Assembly: GCF_036499745.1 (NCBI RefSeq)
Contig: NZ_DASYDG010000017.1
Span: 58,533-122,532 of the forward strand
Source: Pinirhizobacter sp036499745
GTDB taxonomy: Bacteria; Pseudomonadota; Gammaproteobacteria; Xanthomonadales; Rhodanobacteraceae
Reading direction: 5' to 3'
DNA: 64,000 nucleotides
Shown: one piece after another, positions 53,600 through 63,035 of the stretch
How the letters are laid out: each line of letters starts with the position of its first letter
Position numbering within the stretch: the first letter of the stretch is position 1
Notes under the pieces: generated by a model
What the model saw: the letters and a program-made list of their open reading frames with translations, nothing else
Told to the model about the DNA's origin: nothing
Databases searched by the model: none
Program-made: the position numbers and the translations under genes

Positions 53600-53980
53600 T
53601 CAGCCCGCGATTGTGCCGGGAGGCTGTGCCGCCTTCAACGGCCGCACCTGGGCAAAAAGCTCATCAAGCTCGGCAAGAAGCTCCGCGCCCGAGCACTCAA
53701 GCGCGATGGTGCGGGCGGTCACGACGATATCAACCGGGGGCAAGCCGGGAAGGGCGCGGCGAAACGACTCACGCGCCAGGCGTTTGAGGCGGTTGCGATC
53801 AACCGCACGCTTGGAAACACGCTTGGAAATGGCAAGGCCCATGCGGGCAGTGCCAACCTCGTTGTTTCCGTAGCGCAAAATAAAACAGCGGCCGCTGGAG
53901 CGGCCGCTGGCCTGGCGAAGCGTGTCGAAGTCGGCGGCGCGCCGTAGCCGCGCCTCGCGCGGCATGCCGGCAGCAGCCAT
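53600..53980 (-). CDS. rnpA: ribonuclease P protein component
   Basis: 126 residues. The RNase P protein signature RNRLKRLARESFR is present, with RLRRAADFDTLRQ at the start and GLAISKRVSKRAVDRN before the basic helix. It binds the catalytic RNA to process tRNA 5' ends. ATG 53980 is chosen; the Met five residues on (53965) is equally possible, and the frame stays open upstream across rpmH. The 3' tail of ~15 residues is not conserved. Confidence 0.92.
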   Translation of the reverse strand: MAAAGMPREARLRRAADFDTLRQASGRSSGRCFILRYGNNEVGTARMGLAISKRVSKRAVDRNRLKRLARESFRRALPGLPPVDIVVTARTIALECSGAELLAELDELFAQVRPLKAAQPPGTIAG

Positions 53981-53991
53981 CTGCAGGCTTC

Positions 53992-54126
53992 TTACGGGAT
54001 CAGGTGCTTGCGACCCTTGGCGCGGCGAGCGCTGAGGATCTTGCGGCCGTCTTTCGTGGCCATGCGGGCACGAAAACCGTGGGTACGGGCGCGCTTGAGG
54101 ACGCTGGGCTGAAATGTCCGCTTCAT
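53992..54126 (-). CDS. rpmH: 50S ribosomal protein L34
   Basis: 44 residues, full length and nearly invariant: MKRTFQPSVLKRARTHGFR followed by ATKDGRKILSARRAKGRKHL. Part of the large ribosomal subunit. It lies 11 bp before rnpA, the conserved order at bacterial origins, and is divergent from dnaA. Confidence 0.97.
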   Translation of the reverse strand: MKRTFQPSVLKRARTHGFRARMATKDGRKILSARRAKGRKHLIP

Positions 54127-54302
54127 GGCGAAGTCCGTGTGTCTGGAGGGAAAAAGGTTGGAAAGTATGGGAAGTTTTTGGCGCGCTGTCAAACACATGG
54201 GTCCGGCCGCTGGCCGGGCGGTGCCCGGAGGGGACGCCCCTTGCTGGTAGACTCCACTGTCCTTCCCGCGTCCCGCGGGAGACAAGCCTAGACCGAACCC
54301 TG

Positions 54303-55649
54303 ATGAGTGAACTTTGGCGGCGCTGCCTTGAGCGTCTGGAAGGCGAATTGAGCGCCGAGGATCTGCATACCTGGCTGATGCCCTTGCAGGCCCGCGAAGA
54401 TATCAATGGATTGCATCTTTTCGCACCCAATCCGTACACCCTGGACGCCGTACGCGAGCAATACCTGCCCACCATCCGTGGCGTGGTGGATCACCTGGCC
54501 GGCCGGGAGATCCCCGTGCGCCTTGAGGTGGGTTCGAGCGCGCCACGCCCGGCCCCGCCGCGTCCGGCCTCGTCGCAGCCCAGCGCCGTGCGCTCGCCGG
54601 AACCTTCCTTGCCGGCCGAGCCCGAATACACCCACAACCTCGACCCGCACTACACGTTCGAGACCTTCGTGGAAGGCAAGTCGAACCAGCTGGGCAAGGC
54701 TGCCGCGATGCAGGTGGCGATGAACCCGGGACGGGCCTATAACCCGCTGCTGCTGTACGGCGGCACGGGCCTGGGCAAGACCCACCTGATGCACGCCGCG
54801 GGCAACCTGATCGTGGCCAACAACCCCGGCACGCGGGTGCTGTACCTGCGTTCGGAGCAGTTCGTCAGCGGCATGGTGCGGGCCCTGCAAACGAAAAGCA
54901 TGGACGAGTTCAAGCGCCGCTTTCGCTCGGTGGATGCGTTGCTGATCGACGATATCCAGTTCTTCGCCGGCAAGGACACCACGCAGGAGGAATTCTTCCA
55001 CACCTTCAACGCGCTGTTTGAAGCCAAGCAGCAGATCATCCTGACCTGCGACCGCTATCCCAAGGAACTGGACAAGCTCGAGCCGCGGCTGAAGTCGCGC
55101 CTGGGCTGGGGTTTGTCGGTGGCGATCGAACCGCCCGACTTCGAAACGCGTGCGGCGATCCTGCTGTCCAAATCGCACGACAAGGGCATGGCTGTATCCG
55201 AAGACGTCGCCATGCTGCTGGCGCGCCGGATCCGCTCCAATGTGCGCGACCTGGAAGGCGCGCTCAACACGCTGGCGGCCCGGGCGAACTTCTACGGCAA
55301 GCCGATCACCACGGATTTCGCCGAAGAAACCCTGCGGGATCTGCTCAACACGCACGCGCAGGCCGTGACGGTACCGAACATCCAGAAGACGGTGGCCGAC
55401 TATTACCAGGTGCGCCTGTCCGACCTCCTGTCCAAGCGCCGTGTGCGCTCGCTGGCGAGACCCCGGCAGGTGGCCATGGCGTTGTCCAAGGAACTGACCG
55501 AACACAGCCTGCCGGAGATTGGCGAGGCTTTCGGCGGGCGTGACCACACCACGGTGCTGCATGCCTGCCGCACCATCCGCGGCTTCTGCGAGAAGGACGT
55601 TCGCATGCGCCAGGACTGGGAACAGCTGATTCGTATATTAACGGGCTGA
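54303..55649 (+). CDS. dnaA: chromosomal replication initiator DnaA
   Basis: 448 residues. Domain I starts SELWRRCLERLEGEL, then a Pro-rich domain II (~80-110). The AAA+ domain III has Walker A GGTGLGKTH and Walker B LIDDIQFF. Domain IV ends with the DnaA signature GGRDHTTVLHACRTI. It melts the origin as an ATP-bound filament. ATG 54303 starts the conserved protein; a long upstream extension is open only by chance. DnaA boxes lie just downstream. Confidence 0.97.
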   Translation: MSELWRRCLERLEGELSAEDLHTWLMPLQAREDINGLHLFAPNPYTLDAVREQYLPTIRGVVDHLAGREIPVRLEVGSSAPRPAPPRPASSQPSAVRSPEPSLPAEPEYTHNLDPHYTFETFVEGKSNQLGKAAAMQVAMNPGRAYNPLLLYGGTGLGKTHLMHAAGNLIVANNPGTRVLYLRSEQFVSGMVRALQTKSMDEFKRRFRSVDALLIDDIQFFAGKDTTQEEFFHTFNALFEAKQQIILTCDRYPKELDKLEPRLKSRLGWGLSVAIEPPDFETRAAILLSKSHDKGMAVSEDVAMLLARRIRSNVRDLEGALNTLAARANFYGKPITTDFAEETLRDLLNTHAQAVTVPNIQKTVADYYQVRLSDLLSKRRVRSLARPRQVAMALSKELTEHSLPEIGEAFGGRDHTTVLHACRTIRGFCEKDVRMRQDWEQLIRILTG

Positions 55650-55853
55650 CAAGGTGTGGATAATAGTTGGGTAACCGCAGGTGCCCGACTTATCCACAGA
55701 TCACACACAGTCGTTGAACCAAACGATACAGCTTGAAACATTCGGTTAAGTTTTTGATTTTGAAGGTTTTACCGGGTTTTTTCGAGTTACGCACAGCACC
55801 TACAACCACCACTAAATACATCTTAAAAACAAAAAAGCAGGAGTAGGGGACGC
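55650..55853 (+). other. oriC region (dnaA-dnaN intergenic)
   Basis: 204 bp. Two perfect DnaA boxes face each other: tgtggataa at 55655-55663 and ttatccaca at 55690-55698. A weaker box, ttacgcaca, is at 55787-55795. Between and after them is a T-rich, low-GC stretch (~55739-55785, then an A-rich run to ~55840) that could be the unwinding element. Few boxes for an origin, so further boxes may lie outside this interval. Confidence 0.75.
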
Positions 55854-56954
55854 ATGCAATTCAGCATCCAACGGGAAGTTCTGCTAAAGCCCCTGCAACA
55901 GGTGGTGGGAGTGGTGGAGCGTCGGCAAACCTTGCCGGTGCTCGCTAACCTGCTGGTCCAGGCCTCGGGGGAGCGCGTTTCATTCACCGGCACCGACCTT
56001 GAAGTGGAAATGATCGCCAGCACCCCGGCGACCAGCGTCCAGGACGGCGAAGTCACGATTCCGGCACGCAAGCTCTTCGACATCGTCCGGGCACTTCCCG
56101 ACGGTGCCAAGATCGACGTGAAGCTCAACGGCGAGCGAGTCGCCCTGAATGCCGGGCGTAGCCGGTTCACGCTCGCCACCCTGCCGAGCACCGAATTCCC
56201 GGTGATCGACGAGATCGAGCTGGTGGAACGGGTCACCCTTCCCGAGGAAGTCCTCCGCGACCTGATGGACCGTACGTCCTTCGCCATGGCCAACCAGGAC
56301 GTCCGTTATTACTTGAACGGCATGCTGCTGGACCTCCAGGAACACACCTTGCGTTGCGTGGCCACCGACGGCCATCGCCTGGCGCTGAAGCAGACCCAGC
56401 TGGAAAGCTCGGTGGCCGCACGTCGCCAGATCATCATCCCGCGCAAGGGTGTCAATGAACTGGTGGGCCTGTTCGAGACGGGTGAGGGTTCGGTGGAGAT
56501 CGAATTTGGCCGGAATCACCTGCGTGTGCGCCGTGGCGACGTGGTGTTTACCTCCAAGCTGATCGACGGTCGTTTCCCGGACTACGAAGCGGTGATCCCG
56601 CTCGGTGCCGATAAAACAGCCACGATCGACCGGGAAGTGCTGCGAAGCGCCTTGCAGCGCGCCGCCATCCTGTCCAACGAGAAGTACCGCGGCGTGAAGC
56701 TGGAACTCAGTCCCGGCAAGTTGCGTATCGTGGCGCACAACCCCGAGCAGGAAGAAGCCGTCGAGGAAGTGGAATGCGAGACGTCGGTGTCTGATCTGGC
56801 CGTGGGCTTCAATGTGGGCTATCTGCTCGACGCCCTGGGTGCACTGCGTGGCGAAAGCGTGCGCTTGAGCCTGCGCGATGCGCAATCGAGCTGCCTGCTG
56901 CAGGAAGAAGGCAGCGAAGACGCCCGCCACGTGATCATGCCGCTACGCCTGTGA
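55854..56954 (+). CDS. dnaN: DNA polymerase III beta sliding clamp
   Basis: 366 residues, standard length, with three clamp folds. Characteristic segments are VVERRQTLPVLANLLVQA, MANQDVRYYLNGMLLD, ATDGHRLAL and the C-terminal HVIMPLRL. The dimer ring tethers the polymerase to DNA. The start has an AGGAG site. It follows dnaA across the origin. Confidence 0.97.
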   Translation: MQFSIQREVLLKPLQQVVGVVERRQTLPVLANLLVQASGERVSFTGTDLEVEMIASTPATSVQDGEVTIPARKLFDIVRALPDGAKIDVKLNGERVALNAGRSRFTLATLPSTEFPVIDEIELVERVTLPEEVLRDLMDRTSFAMANQDVRYYLNGMLLDLQEHTLRCVATDGHRLALKQTQLESSVAARRQIIIPRKGVNELVGLFETGEGSVEIEFGRNHLRVRRGDVVFTSKLIDGRFPDYEAVIPLGADKTATIDREVLRSALQRAAILSNEKYRGVKLELSPGKLRIVAHNPEQEEAVEEVECETSVSDLAVGFNVGYLLDALGALRGESVRLSLRDAQSSCLLQEEGSEDARHVIMPLRL

Positions 56955-57036
56955 CACCACCGGCAGCCGCTTGCCGGAAGCCGACGCCGGGACGGTCCTT
57001 CGACCTCCCGGCGTCTTTCGTTGTGGGGCTGGTGCG

Positions 57037-58119
57037 ATGAATATCGATACCTTGCGCATCGTCAACCTTCGATCACTGTCGGATGTTTCGCTTTCGCTGG
57101 CCTCGGGGATGAATCTTTTCACCGGCTCCAACGGAGCCGGCAAAACCAGCGTGCTGGAGGCGGCCTACCTTCTTTCACACGCCGGGTCGTTTCGCGCCGG
57201 CAGCCGGGAAAACCTGATCAGTCGCGGTGCCGCAGGATTCTCGGTATTCGCTGAGGTGTCGCTAGCGTCGGGGACGCGCCATCGCCTCGGATTCGGCAAA
57301 GAGGGCGGAAAGTGGTCGGCGCGCGTGGATGGGGCCCCAGCGTCCAGCTTTGGCGCGCTGGTACAGCACGCCGCTGTCGTCTGTTTCGAACCCGGATCGC
57401 ACGCACTCATTGCCGGGCCCTCCGAGGAGCGGCGTCGATTCCTCGACTGGGGTGTGTTCCACGTGGAACAAGATTTCCTGCTGGCTTGGCGCCGTTACCA
57501 GCGCGCCCTGAAACAGCGGAACAGCCTGCTGCGGCAGGGTGGGTCGGTGGATCCTGGCCTTCTGGAGCCCTGGGAGGTCGAACTGGCGCAGTCAGGCCAG
57601 GCCATCGATAGCCATCGGGCGTCCTACCTGGAACAGCTTCGGCTCCATCTGGCCCGATACGCCTCGGCACTGCTTCCGGAGTTGGGTGCGGTGGAACTGG
57701 TGTATCGGCGGGGCTGGCCGGACGACCTCAACCTGGACGAGGCCCTGCGGGTTCGTCGGGAGCGCGATCAGGGTCGTGGCCATACCACGGTGGGTAGCCA
57801 CAGGGCGGACTGGTCCATTCACTTCGAAAACGCGCCACTACGGGAGCATTTGTCCCGGGGCCAGGAGAAACTCACGGCGATGGCTGCCCTGCTTTCGCAA
57901 GCATCGCTTTATGCGGCGAACCGCGGCGAATGGCCTGTTATCTGCCTCGATGATCTTGCATCTGAGCTCGATCGTACTCATCAAGAGTGGGTAGTAGGGC
58001 AGTTACTTGAGCACCGGGCGCAGGTGCTCATCACCGGCACGGACGTCCCATCAGCGCTTGAGACGGTCCCAGTGACGATGTTCCACGTGGAACAAGGCCA
58101 CGTCGCCGCCCTGCTATAA
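57037..58119 (+). CDS. recF: DNA repair and recombination protein RecF
   Basis: 360 residues. Walker A is GSNGAGKTSVLEA, the ABC signature is LSRGQEKL and Walker B is PVICLDDLASELD. With RecO and RecR it loads RecA at gaps. ATG 57037 gives the normal N-terminus. Two parS palindromes lie inside the gene, and both are translated as FHVEQ, once mid-protein and once near the C-terminus. The C-terminal copy follows the family's conserved end, so the tail GHVAALL may exist only to carry it. Confidence 0.95.
   Translation: MNIDTLRIVNLRSLSDVSLSLASGMNLFTGSNGAGKTSVLEAAYLLSHAGSFRAGSRENLISRGAAGFSVFAEVSLASGTRHRLGFGKEGGKWSARVDGAPASSFGALVQHAAVVCFEPGSHALIAGPSEERRRFLDWGVFHVEQDFLLAWRRYQRALKQRNSLLRQGGSVDPGLLEPWEVELAQSGQAIDSHRASYLEQLRLHLARYASALLPELGAVELVYRRGWPDDLNLDEALRVRRERDQGRGHTTVGSHRADWSIHFENAPLREHLSRGQEKLTAMAALLSQASLYAANRGEWPVICLDDLASELDRTHQEWVVGQLLEHRAQVLITGTDVPSALETVPVTMFHVEQGHVAALL
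57455..57470. promoter_or_regulatory. parS site 1 (within recF)
   Basis: tgttccacgtggaaca is a perfect 16-bp palindrome. It is a two-base symmetric variant of the consensus TGTTTCACGTGAAACA and, as I recall, identical to a parS form used by pseudomonads. It should bind ParB encoded at 35137-36003. Confidence 0.88.
58079..58094. promoter_or_regulatory. parS site 2 (within recF 3' end)
   Basis: A second exact copy of tgttccacgtggaaca, 624 bp from site 1 and 25 bp before the recF stop. It is read in the same codon phase (FHVEQ). Confidence 0.88.
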
Positions 58120-58175
58120 TTGATCGAATGCCCGATCCGCGCCTCCGGCGCGGCGGTGCCTGTCTGGATGGGTGC

Positions 58176-60596
58176 ATGACTGACCAAACATACGATTCAA
58201 GCAACATCAAGGTTCTGAAAGGCCTGGATGCCGTCCGTAAGCGTCCTGGCATGTACATTGGCGACACCGATGACGGCACCGGCCTGCACCATATGGTGTT
58301 CGAGGTGGTGGATAACGCCATCGACGAGGCCCTGGCGGGCTATTGCGACCAGGTTGACGTGATCATCCACGACGATGGCTCCGTGAGCGTCCGAGACAAT
58401 GGTCGCGGCATTCCGGTGGATATCCACCCGGAAGAGGGCAAGTCCACCGCCGAAGTGGTGATGACGGTCCTGCACGCCGGCGGCAAGTTCGACGCCAATT
58501 CCTACAAGGTATCCGGCGGCCTGCACGGCGTGGGCGTCTCGGTGGTCAATGCCCTTAGCGCCAAGCTGTGGCTCACCATTTATCGCGATGACCAGGAATA
58601 CGTCCAGGAATATGCCGACGGCGAGCCGCTGTATCCCATCAAGACGGTCGGACCGTCGTCGCTTCGCGGCACGTTGGTGCGCTTCCTGCCCAGCACCGTC
58701 ACCTTTACCAGCCACAACGAATTCCATTACGACATCCTGGCCAAGCGCTTACGCGAGCTGGCATTCCTCAATTCCGGCGTCACCATCCATCTTTCCGATG
58801 AGCGGAACGAGCGCAGCGACACGTTTGCCTACGAAGGCGGCATCCGTTCGTTCGTGCAGCACCTCTCGGAACTGAAGCAGCCGCTGCATCCGAACGTGAT
58901 CAGCATCAACACCACGCAAGACGACATCACCGTTGAAGTCGCCATGCAGTGGACCGATGCGTACCAGGAAACGATGTTCTGCTTCACCAACAACATCCCG
59001 CAGCGCGACGGTGGCACCCACCTCACCGGTTTCCGCACCGCGCTCACCCGTACCCTGCAGGGCTACATCGAGCGGGAAGGCCTGGCCAAGAACGCCAAGC
59101 TCACCAGCTTGTCCGGCGACGACATGCGTGAAGGCATGATCGCCGTGCTCTCGGTAAAGGTGCCCGACCCGAAGTTCTCCTCGCAGACCAAGGACAAACT
59201 GGTCTCCAGCGAGGTCAAGACCGTGGTGGAGCAGGTGGTGAACGACAAGTTCTCCGAATACCTGCTCGAGCATCCGGCCGAGGCCAAGATCATCGCCTCG
59301 AAGGTGGTGGACGCCGCCCGAGCCCGCGAAGCCGCCCGCAAGGCCCGCGAAATGACCCGCCGCAAGGGCGCGCTGGACATTGCCGGCCTGCCGGGCAAGC
59401 TCGCCGACTGCCAGGAAAAGGATCCGGCCCTGTCGGAAATATTCCTGGTCGAGGGTGACTCCGCCGGTGGCTCGGCCAAGCAGGGCCGCAACCGCAAGAC
59501 CCAGGCCGTGCTGCCATTGAAGGGCAAGATCCTCAATGTGGAGAAAGCCCGCTTCGACAAGATGATCAGTTCTGCCGAGGTCGGCACGCTGATCACCGCG
59601 CTGGGCACCGGTATCGGGAAAGACGAATACAACCCCGATAAGCTCCGTTACCACCACATCATCATCATGACCGACGCGGACGTGGACGGATCCCACATCC
59701 GCACGCTGCTGCTCACCTTTTTCTACCGGCAGATGCCCGAGCTGATCGAGCGCGGCCACGTGTACATCGGCCTGCCGCCGCTTTACAAGGTAAAGCAGGG
59801 CAAGCAGGAGATGTACATCAAGGACGACGCCACCTTGAACAACTACCTGATCTCCAGCGCGGTGGATAACGCCAGCCTGGTCTACAGCCCGGACGCGCCA
59901 CCGATCACCGGTGAGGCCCTGGAAAAACTGTTGAAGGATTACCAGTCCGCGCTCGACCAGATCGGTCGCATGGCGCACCGTTACGATTCCGCGGCCTTCA
60001 CCGGCATGCTGGAGCAGCCGGTGCTCACCGAGGCGCATTGGCAGGATCCGGCCATGATGGCTTCATGGCTCGAGGGCGTGGCCAAGGGCCTCAATACCAG
60101 CGGCCTGGGTCGGCCGAGCTATCGCATGGCGCTTCGTCCGGCGGCGGGCGAACAGTCCGCGGCGATCGAGATCGTGCGCACCCAGCACGGCCTGGACCAC
60201 ACCTGGTTGCTGCCCCAGTCGTTCTTCAACGGCCCTGAATTCCGCCCCATCCGTGTCGTGGCTGAGGCGGTGGCCGGCATGATCCAGGCCGACGCCGTGG
60301 TTCGGCGCGGCAACGCTTCACGTGGCGTCCTGCGCTTTGTCGAGGCCCGCAACTGGCTGCTCGACGAAGCGAAGAAGGGTCGTGCCATCCAGCGCTTCAA
60401 GGGCCTGGGCGAAATGAACCCCGAGCAGCTGTGGGAAACCACGGTAAATCCGGAAACCCGCCGCATGCTCCAGGTGGGCATCGAAGACGCCGTGGCCGCC
60501 GACCAGATGTTCTCCATGCTGATGGGCGAAGCGGTGGAGCCGCGCCGCGAGTTCATCGAGGCGAACGCGCTGAGGGTCGCCAACCTCGACGTCTGA
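58176..60596 (+). CDS. gyrB: DNA gyrase subunit B
   Basis: 806 residues. The GHKL ATPase has DAVRKRPGMYIGDT and DNGRGIP; the transducer follows. The TOPRIM domain has VEGDSAGGSAKQGRNRKTQA and DADVDGSHIRTLLLTFF, and the C-terminal part has GLGEMNPEQLWETT. It introduces negative supercoils with GyrA. ATG 58176 matches the family N-terminus; the frame is open from 58128. Length includes the extra TOPRIM insertion common in gammaproteobacteria. Confidence 0.96.
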   Translation: MTDQTYDSSNIKVLKGLDAVRKRPGMYIGDTDDGTGLHHMVFEVVDNAIDEALAGYCDQVDVIIHDDGSVSVRDNGRGIPVDIHPEEGKSTAEVVMTVLHAGGKFDANSYKVSGGLHGVGVSVVNALSAKLWLTIYRDDQEYVQEYADGEPLYPIKTVGPSSLRGTLVRFLPSTVTFTSHNEFHYDILAKRLRELAFLNSGVTIHLSDERNERSDTFAYEGGIRSFVQHLSELKQPLHPNVISINTTQDDITVEVAMQWTDAYQETMFCFTNNIPQRDGGTHLTGFRTALTRTLQGYIEREGLAKNAKLTSLSGDDMREGMIAVLSVKVPDPKFSSQTKDKLVSSEVKTVVEQVVNDKFSEYLLEHPAEAKIIASKVVDAARAREAARKAREMTRRKGALDIAGLPGKLADCQEKDPALSEIFLVEGDSAGGSAKQGRNRKTQAVLPLKGKILNVEKARFDKMISSAEVGTLITALGTGIGKDEYNPDKLRYHHIIIMTDADVDGSHIRTLLLTFFYRQMPELIERGHVYIGLPPLYKVKQGKQEMYIKDDATLNNYLISSAVDNASLVYSPDAPPITGEALEKLLKDYQSALDQIGRMAHRYDSAAFTGMLEQPVLTEAHWQDPAMMASWLEGVAKGLNTSGLGRPSYRMALRPAAGEQSAAIEIVRTQHGLDHTWLLPQSFFNGPEFRPIRVVAEAVAGMIQADAVVRRGNASRGVLRFVEARNWLLDEAKKGRAIQRFKGLGEMNPEQLWETTVNPETRRMLQVGIEDAVAADQMFSMLMGEAVEPRREFIEANALRVANLDV

Positions 60597-60606
60597 GGGT
60601 TCGTGG

Positions 60607-60633
60607 ACCGTCCCGCTGCAACAGCGGGGCGGT
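60607..60633 (+). terminator. hairpin after gyrB
   Basis: accgtcccgctg at 60607-60618 pairs with cagcggggcggt at 60622-60633 (one G-T pair) around a 3-base loop. It is a strong stem but is followed by an A-rich, not U-rich, run, so it may stabilise the mRNA end or act with Rho. Confidence 0.5.
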
Positions 60634-60817
60634 ACGAATGCACAAAAAATTCCCTTGTACGACAATATGTTTCGTGGCGCGTCAACGTTTATATAACAAG
60701 CCATTGTTTTGACACGCCTTTTTTTGCGGCACCGCAACTTGTTCCAGCTGCGCTGCCGGGTTACCCTCTCGGGTCCCCCATCGCGTTCAGGCGCGATGCC
60801 AACAAAAGGTGAGGCGA

Positions 60818-62104
60818 ATGAAACAGGGTTCCCTTCTGAAAGCACTTGCGTGTGCCGCGTTCCTGGCCACGCTGGCCGCAACACCGGCCATCGCGAAAGA
60901 CACCAAGGACGCTCCCAAGCAGGAAGCGCTGTACCCCAACGCCACGCGCGCCGAGCCCAAGCTCGACCCGATCGACAAGAAAGAAGCCGACTCGCTCAAC
61001 CAGGGCTTGCAGGCGGCGCAGGATAACGACGACGCCAAGGCGCAGCAGTTGTTGCAGCCGATCGCCGATGGCTCGAAGAGCAAGTATGCGCAGGCGCTGG
61101 CAACCCAGGCGCTGGCCAACATCAAGTACAACGGTGGCGACAAGAAGGGCGGCATCGAACTGTTGAAGAAATCCCTCGACAGCAACGCGCTGCCGAACGA
61201 CACGTATTTCCAGTTGCAGTTCAACCTGGCCCAGTACTACGCCGGCGACGAACAATATCCGCAGGCGCAGCAGACGCTGCAGCAGTGGCGCGACCAGGGC
61301 AAGAAGGACACTGCCGAAGCCCACGGTCTTGAAGGCATGATCGACTACCGGATGGAGAAATATCCGGAAGCCATCGCCGCCATCAACAAAGCCAAGACGA
61401 TGACCGACAAACCGAATCCGCAGTGGGACCAGATCCTGCTTGCCAGCTATTCGGAAACCGGCCAGACCGATCAGGTTTCCAAGCTCGCCTCCGACCAGCT
61501 GGCGAAGAATCCCGGTGATGCCACGGCGCTGCGCAATGCCAGCGCGGTACTGCTGCAACAGCAAAAGTATCCCGAGGCGATCAAGCTGCTCGAACAGGCG
61601 CGCAGCAACGGCACGCTCAACGACGAAACCGATTGGCAGAATCTCGCCAAGTCGTACATGTTGCTCGCGCAGGACGGTACCGATGCCAAGGGCAATGGCG
61701 CCAAAGCCATTGCCGTCGTCGAAGACGGCATGAGCAAGGGCAAGATGCAGAAGTCCGCAGAGAACTACAAGCTACAGGGCGACGCTGCGATCCTCGGTGA
61801 GAACGAAGCAGGTTCGGTCCAGTACTACCAGAAGGCCGAACCGCTCTCCAAGGATGGCGAGGTGGGCCTTGCCATGGCGCGCGTGCAGCTGCAGCAGAAC
61901 CAGTACTCCGCTGCAAAGAAATCCGTCACCGCCGCGATTGCAAAGGGTGTCAAACACAAGGGCAGCGCATACATGGTGCTGGCCGAGAGCGAGCGTGGGC
62001 TGAAGAACAAGCCCGCCGCTGTTGCCGCGATGAAACAGGCAGCCCAGGACCCGGAAACGGCGTCCAAGGCCAATGCCTGGCTCAAGCAGGCGGCAGCGAA
62101 GTAA
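60818..62104 (+). CDS. exported TPR-repeat protein
   Basis: 428 residues. The signal peptide (MKQGSLLKALACAAFLATLA) ends near AIAK. The rest is alpha-helical with tetratricopeptide-like repeats: AEAHGLEGMIDYRMEKYPEA, ATALRNASAVLLQQQKYPEA, and AYMVLAESERGLKNKPAA. It is Lys/Gln/Ala-rich. It is probably a periplasmic scaffold. The same position between gyrB and tonB is occupied by such a protein in Xanthomonas. ATG 60818 has an AGGTGA site; a GTG nine bases upstream overlaps that site and is less likely. Confidence 0.78.
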   Translation: MKQGSLLKALACAAFLATLAATPAIAKDTKDAPKQEALYPNATRAEPKLDPIDKKEADSLNQGLQAAQDNDDAKAQQLLQPIADGSKSKYAQALATQALANIKYNGGDKKGGIELLKKSLDSNALPNDTYFQLQFNLAQYYAGDEQYPQAQQTLQQWRDQGKKDTAEAHGLEGMIDYRMEKYPEAIAAINKAKTMTDKPNPQWDQILLASYSETGQTDQVSKLASDQLAKNPGDATALRNASAVLLQQQKYPEAIKLLEQARSNGTLNDETDWQNLAKSYMLLAQDGTDAKGNGAKAIAVVEDGMSKGKMQKSAENYKLQGDAAILGENEAGSVQYYQKAEPLSKDGEVGLAMARVQLQQNQYSAAKKSVTAAIAKGVKHKGSAYMVLAESERGLKNKPAAVAAMKQAAQDPETASKANAWLKQAAAK

Positions 62105-62135
62105 AAGCCAGGTAAAGGCATTGGTAAAAATGCGC

Positions 62136-62174
62136 CGAAGGGGCGCGAATAGACGTCCATATAACGCCCCTTCG
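62136..62174. terminator. inverted repeat after the TPR gene
   Basis: cgaaggggcg (62136-62145) and cgccccttcg (62165-62174) form a 10-bp stem with a 19-base loop, 31 bp after the stop. There is no U-tract. It is the likely end of the gyrB-TPR transcript or a barrier before tonB. Confidence 0.5.
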
Positions 62175-62314
62175 CTGCTATACAAATGCCATAAGCTGGT
62201 GTACCGTTGATTACTTTCCGCCCAGGCGTTCAGGCGAAGTTCGCAGTGTCAATGCGGCTTTGCCGACAATCCCTGTGCGATCCGACTTCCGATCGACTTG
62301 CTTGATAGTGAAAG

Positions 62315-62974
62315 ATGGCCTCAAGTAACGAATTAACCGGCCAAGCGCCGTTCAGCTGGGGACGCACGAGCGCGTTGGCGGTAGCCGTCGCGATTCATGC
62401 GGTCGGCTTCCTCATGCTGGTTGCGCCCGCCACCCCTCCCAAGCAGCAGGAGAAAGAGAAAGAGCGCGTGGTGAACGTCGATTTCATCGAACCGCCGCCG
62501 CCTCCTCCTCCCCCGCCGCCTCCGCCGCCCGAGCCGCCGAAGCAGCCGCCGCCGAAGATCATCCAGCAGGTCAAGCCACCGCCGACACCGCCGCCGCCGA
62601 CACCGCCGCCGGCAGTTGAGGAAGCGACCAACAATCCGCAGCCCGCTCCGCCACCCGCGCCCCCGGCTCCGCCGGCTCCGCCCGCGGCGATCGAAGCGAG
62701 TTCGGATCTGTCTTACCAGAGCCGCAATCCGCCCAAGTACCCGCCGCAGGCCGTACGCCAGCGTCATGAAGGTACCGTCGTGTTGTTGGTGCTGGTGGCC
62801 GTCGACGGCTCTGCCAAGGATGTGAAGGTCGATAAGTCCAGCGGGTTCCGCGAGCTGGACCAGGCCGCGGTACAGGCCGCACAGCGCTGGAAGTTCAATC
62901 CGGCAAAGCGCGGTGGACAAGTGGTCGAGGGCTATGCTCGCGTCCCGGTAACATTCAATCTCAGCCAGACCTGA
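62315..62974 (+). CDS. tonB: energy transducer TonB
   Basis: 219 residues. One N-terminal membrane helix (ALAVAVAIHAVGFLMLV, with the SxxxH-type His in the helix) anchors it in the inner membrane. A proline-rich spacer of ~80 residues (runs of PPPPPP, then PAPPPAPPAPPAPPA) spans the periplasm. The C-terminal TonB domain has YPPQAVRQRHEGTVVLLVLV and FRELDQAAVQAAQRWKFNPA. It powers outer-membrane receptors such as the two in this window. exbB follows after 61 bp. Confidence 0.96.
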   Translation: MASSNELTGQAPFSWGRTSALAVAVAIHAVGFLMLVAPATPPKQQEKEKERVVNVDFIEPPPPPPPPPPPPPEPPKQPPPKIIQQVKPPPTPPPPTPPPAVEEATNNPQPAPPPAPPAPPAPPAAIEASSDLSYQSRNPPKYPPQAVRQRHEGTVVLLVLVAVDGSAKDVKVDKSSGFRELDQAAVQAAQRWKFNPAKRGGQVVEGYARVPVTFNLSQT

Positions 62975-63035
62975 GCACTTCTTTCTAGTGCGCTTGTCTA
63001 TCAAAGTTCACGCTTGACTTCCCAAGGGTAGCGTT

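Noticed and set aside
60607..60633. Intrinsic terminator after gyrB
   Set aside because: The stem is strong, but an A-rich run follows instead of U's, so I list it only as a hairpin with modest confidence.
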